Below, one piece after another: positions 12,324 through 12,506 of a stretch of DNA of 12,506 bases. Below the pieces are notes generated by a model. It searched no databases and was not told the origin of the DNA. It worked only from the letters and a program-made list of their open reading frames with translations. The stretch is from NCBI GenBank assembly GCA_902475455.1, contig CABRZO010000058.1:1-12506 (forward strand), written 5' to 3'. A program made the position numbers and the translations under genes. How positions within the stretch are numbered: position 1 is the stretch's first letter; every line of letters starts with the position of its first letter. This DNA comes from an uncultured Eubacteriales bacterium. GTDB lineage: Bacteria; Bacillota; Clostridia; Oscillospirales; Oscillospiraceae.

Positions 12324-12506
12324 ATGAAATTAGGTATCGTGGGTCTGCCCAACGTGGGCAAGAGCACCCTCTTCAACGCCATCACCTCCACCAAGAACGC
12401 CCAGGCCGCCAACTACCCCTTCTGCACCATCGAGCCCAACAGCGGCATCGTAGCGGTGCCGGACCAGCGGCTGGACAAGCTGGCGGAGGTTTGGGACACC
12501 GACAAG
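12324..12506 (+). CDS. ychF: YchF/OLA1-family ATPase, N-terminal fragment
   Basis: The first 61 codons; the gene runs off the right edge in frame. The start is ATG 12324, giving MKLGIVGLPNVGKSTLFNAI. The P-loop GLPNVGKS (7-14) and the segment ANYPFCTIEPNSGIV (29-43) are specific to YchF, an Obg-related protein that prefers ATP to GTP, binds ribosomes and is linked to oxidative-stress control. The ribosome site is weak (AGGTATAG about ten bases upstream), with a hairpin just before it. The family normally has about 365 residues, so roughly five sixths lie outside the window. Confidence 0.93.
   Translation, partial: MKLGIVGLPNVGKSTLFNAITSTKNAQAANYPFCTIEPNSGIVAVPDQRLDKLAEVWDTDK

Noticed and set aside
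1..12506. CRISPR array, tRNA, rRNA, transposase or prophage genes
   Set aside because: No regularly spaced repeats, cloverleaf-like sequence, rRNA stretch or mobile-element protein motifs were found in the gene-free regions.

Overview
The window is chromosomal DNA from a GC-rich, spore-forming Clostridia lineage, most likely an Oscillospiraceae-type gut bacterium (Flavonifractor/Lawsonibacter-like). This is inferred from strong AGGAGG ribosome sites, frequent GGC/CTG/CCC codons, a sporulation gene (spoIIP), RNase Y, a YtrA-type regulator and short AT-rich promoters set in GC-rich DNA. The species cannot be fixed from the sequence alone.

Left part (1-3834). A truncated secreted protein leaves the window on the minus strand. 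Next comes a two-gene plus-strand operon: a DUF2089-type HTH protein followed by a small two-helix membrane protein, driven by a promoter that carries a perfect 17-bp palindrome. A bidirectional terminator separates this from a YitT-family membrane protein and from glutamine-dependent asparagine synthetase (asnB), both on the minus strand.

Middle (3835-8627). A structured intergenic element precedes a minus-strand operon: TTG-started YtrA/GntR regulator, ABC ATPase, ABC-2 permease. A 27-bp imperfect palindrome sits on the operon promoter. Divergently, an XRE-type regulator overlaps the start of lepA (elongation factor 4) by an ATGA junction; lepA ends at a strong hairpin terminator.

Right part (8628-12506). 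rny (RNase Y) runs on the minus strand, convergent with lepA. Upstream of rny is a gene-free stretch containing what looks like a stand-alone non-coding RNA of about 190 nt on the minus strand. It has a near-consensus sigma-A promoter, an intrinsic terminator with seven Us, complementary ends and a long internal hairpin, so I read it as a candidate 6S RNA. spoIIP (TTG start) and the 5' part of ychF follow on the plus strand.

Three copies of a dispersed intergenic repeat (core ATCCTTC...CTCAGGATGACAG) lie in gaps near 3.9, 8.7 and 12.1 kb; one copy shows a paired base change that preserves its stem. Most genes are housekeeping genes. The less explained items are the candidate RNA, the DUF2089 operon with its palindrome, the XRE-lepA coupling and the repeat family. 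No tRNA, rRNA, CRISPR array, transposase or phage gene was seen.
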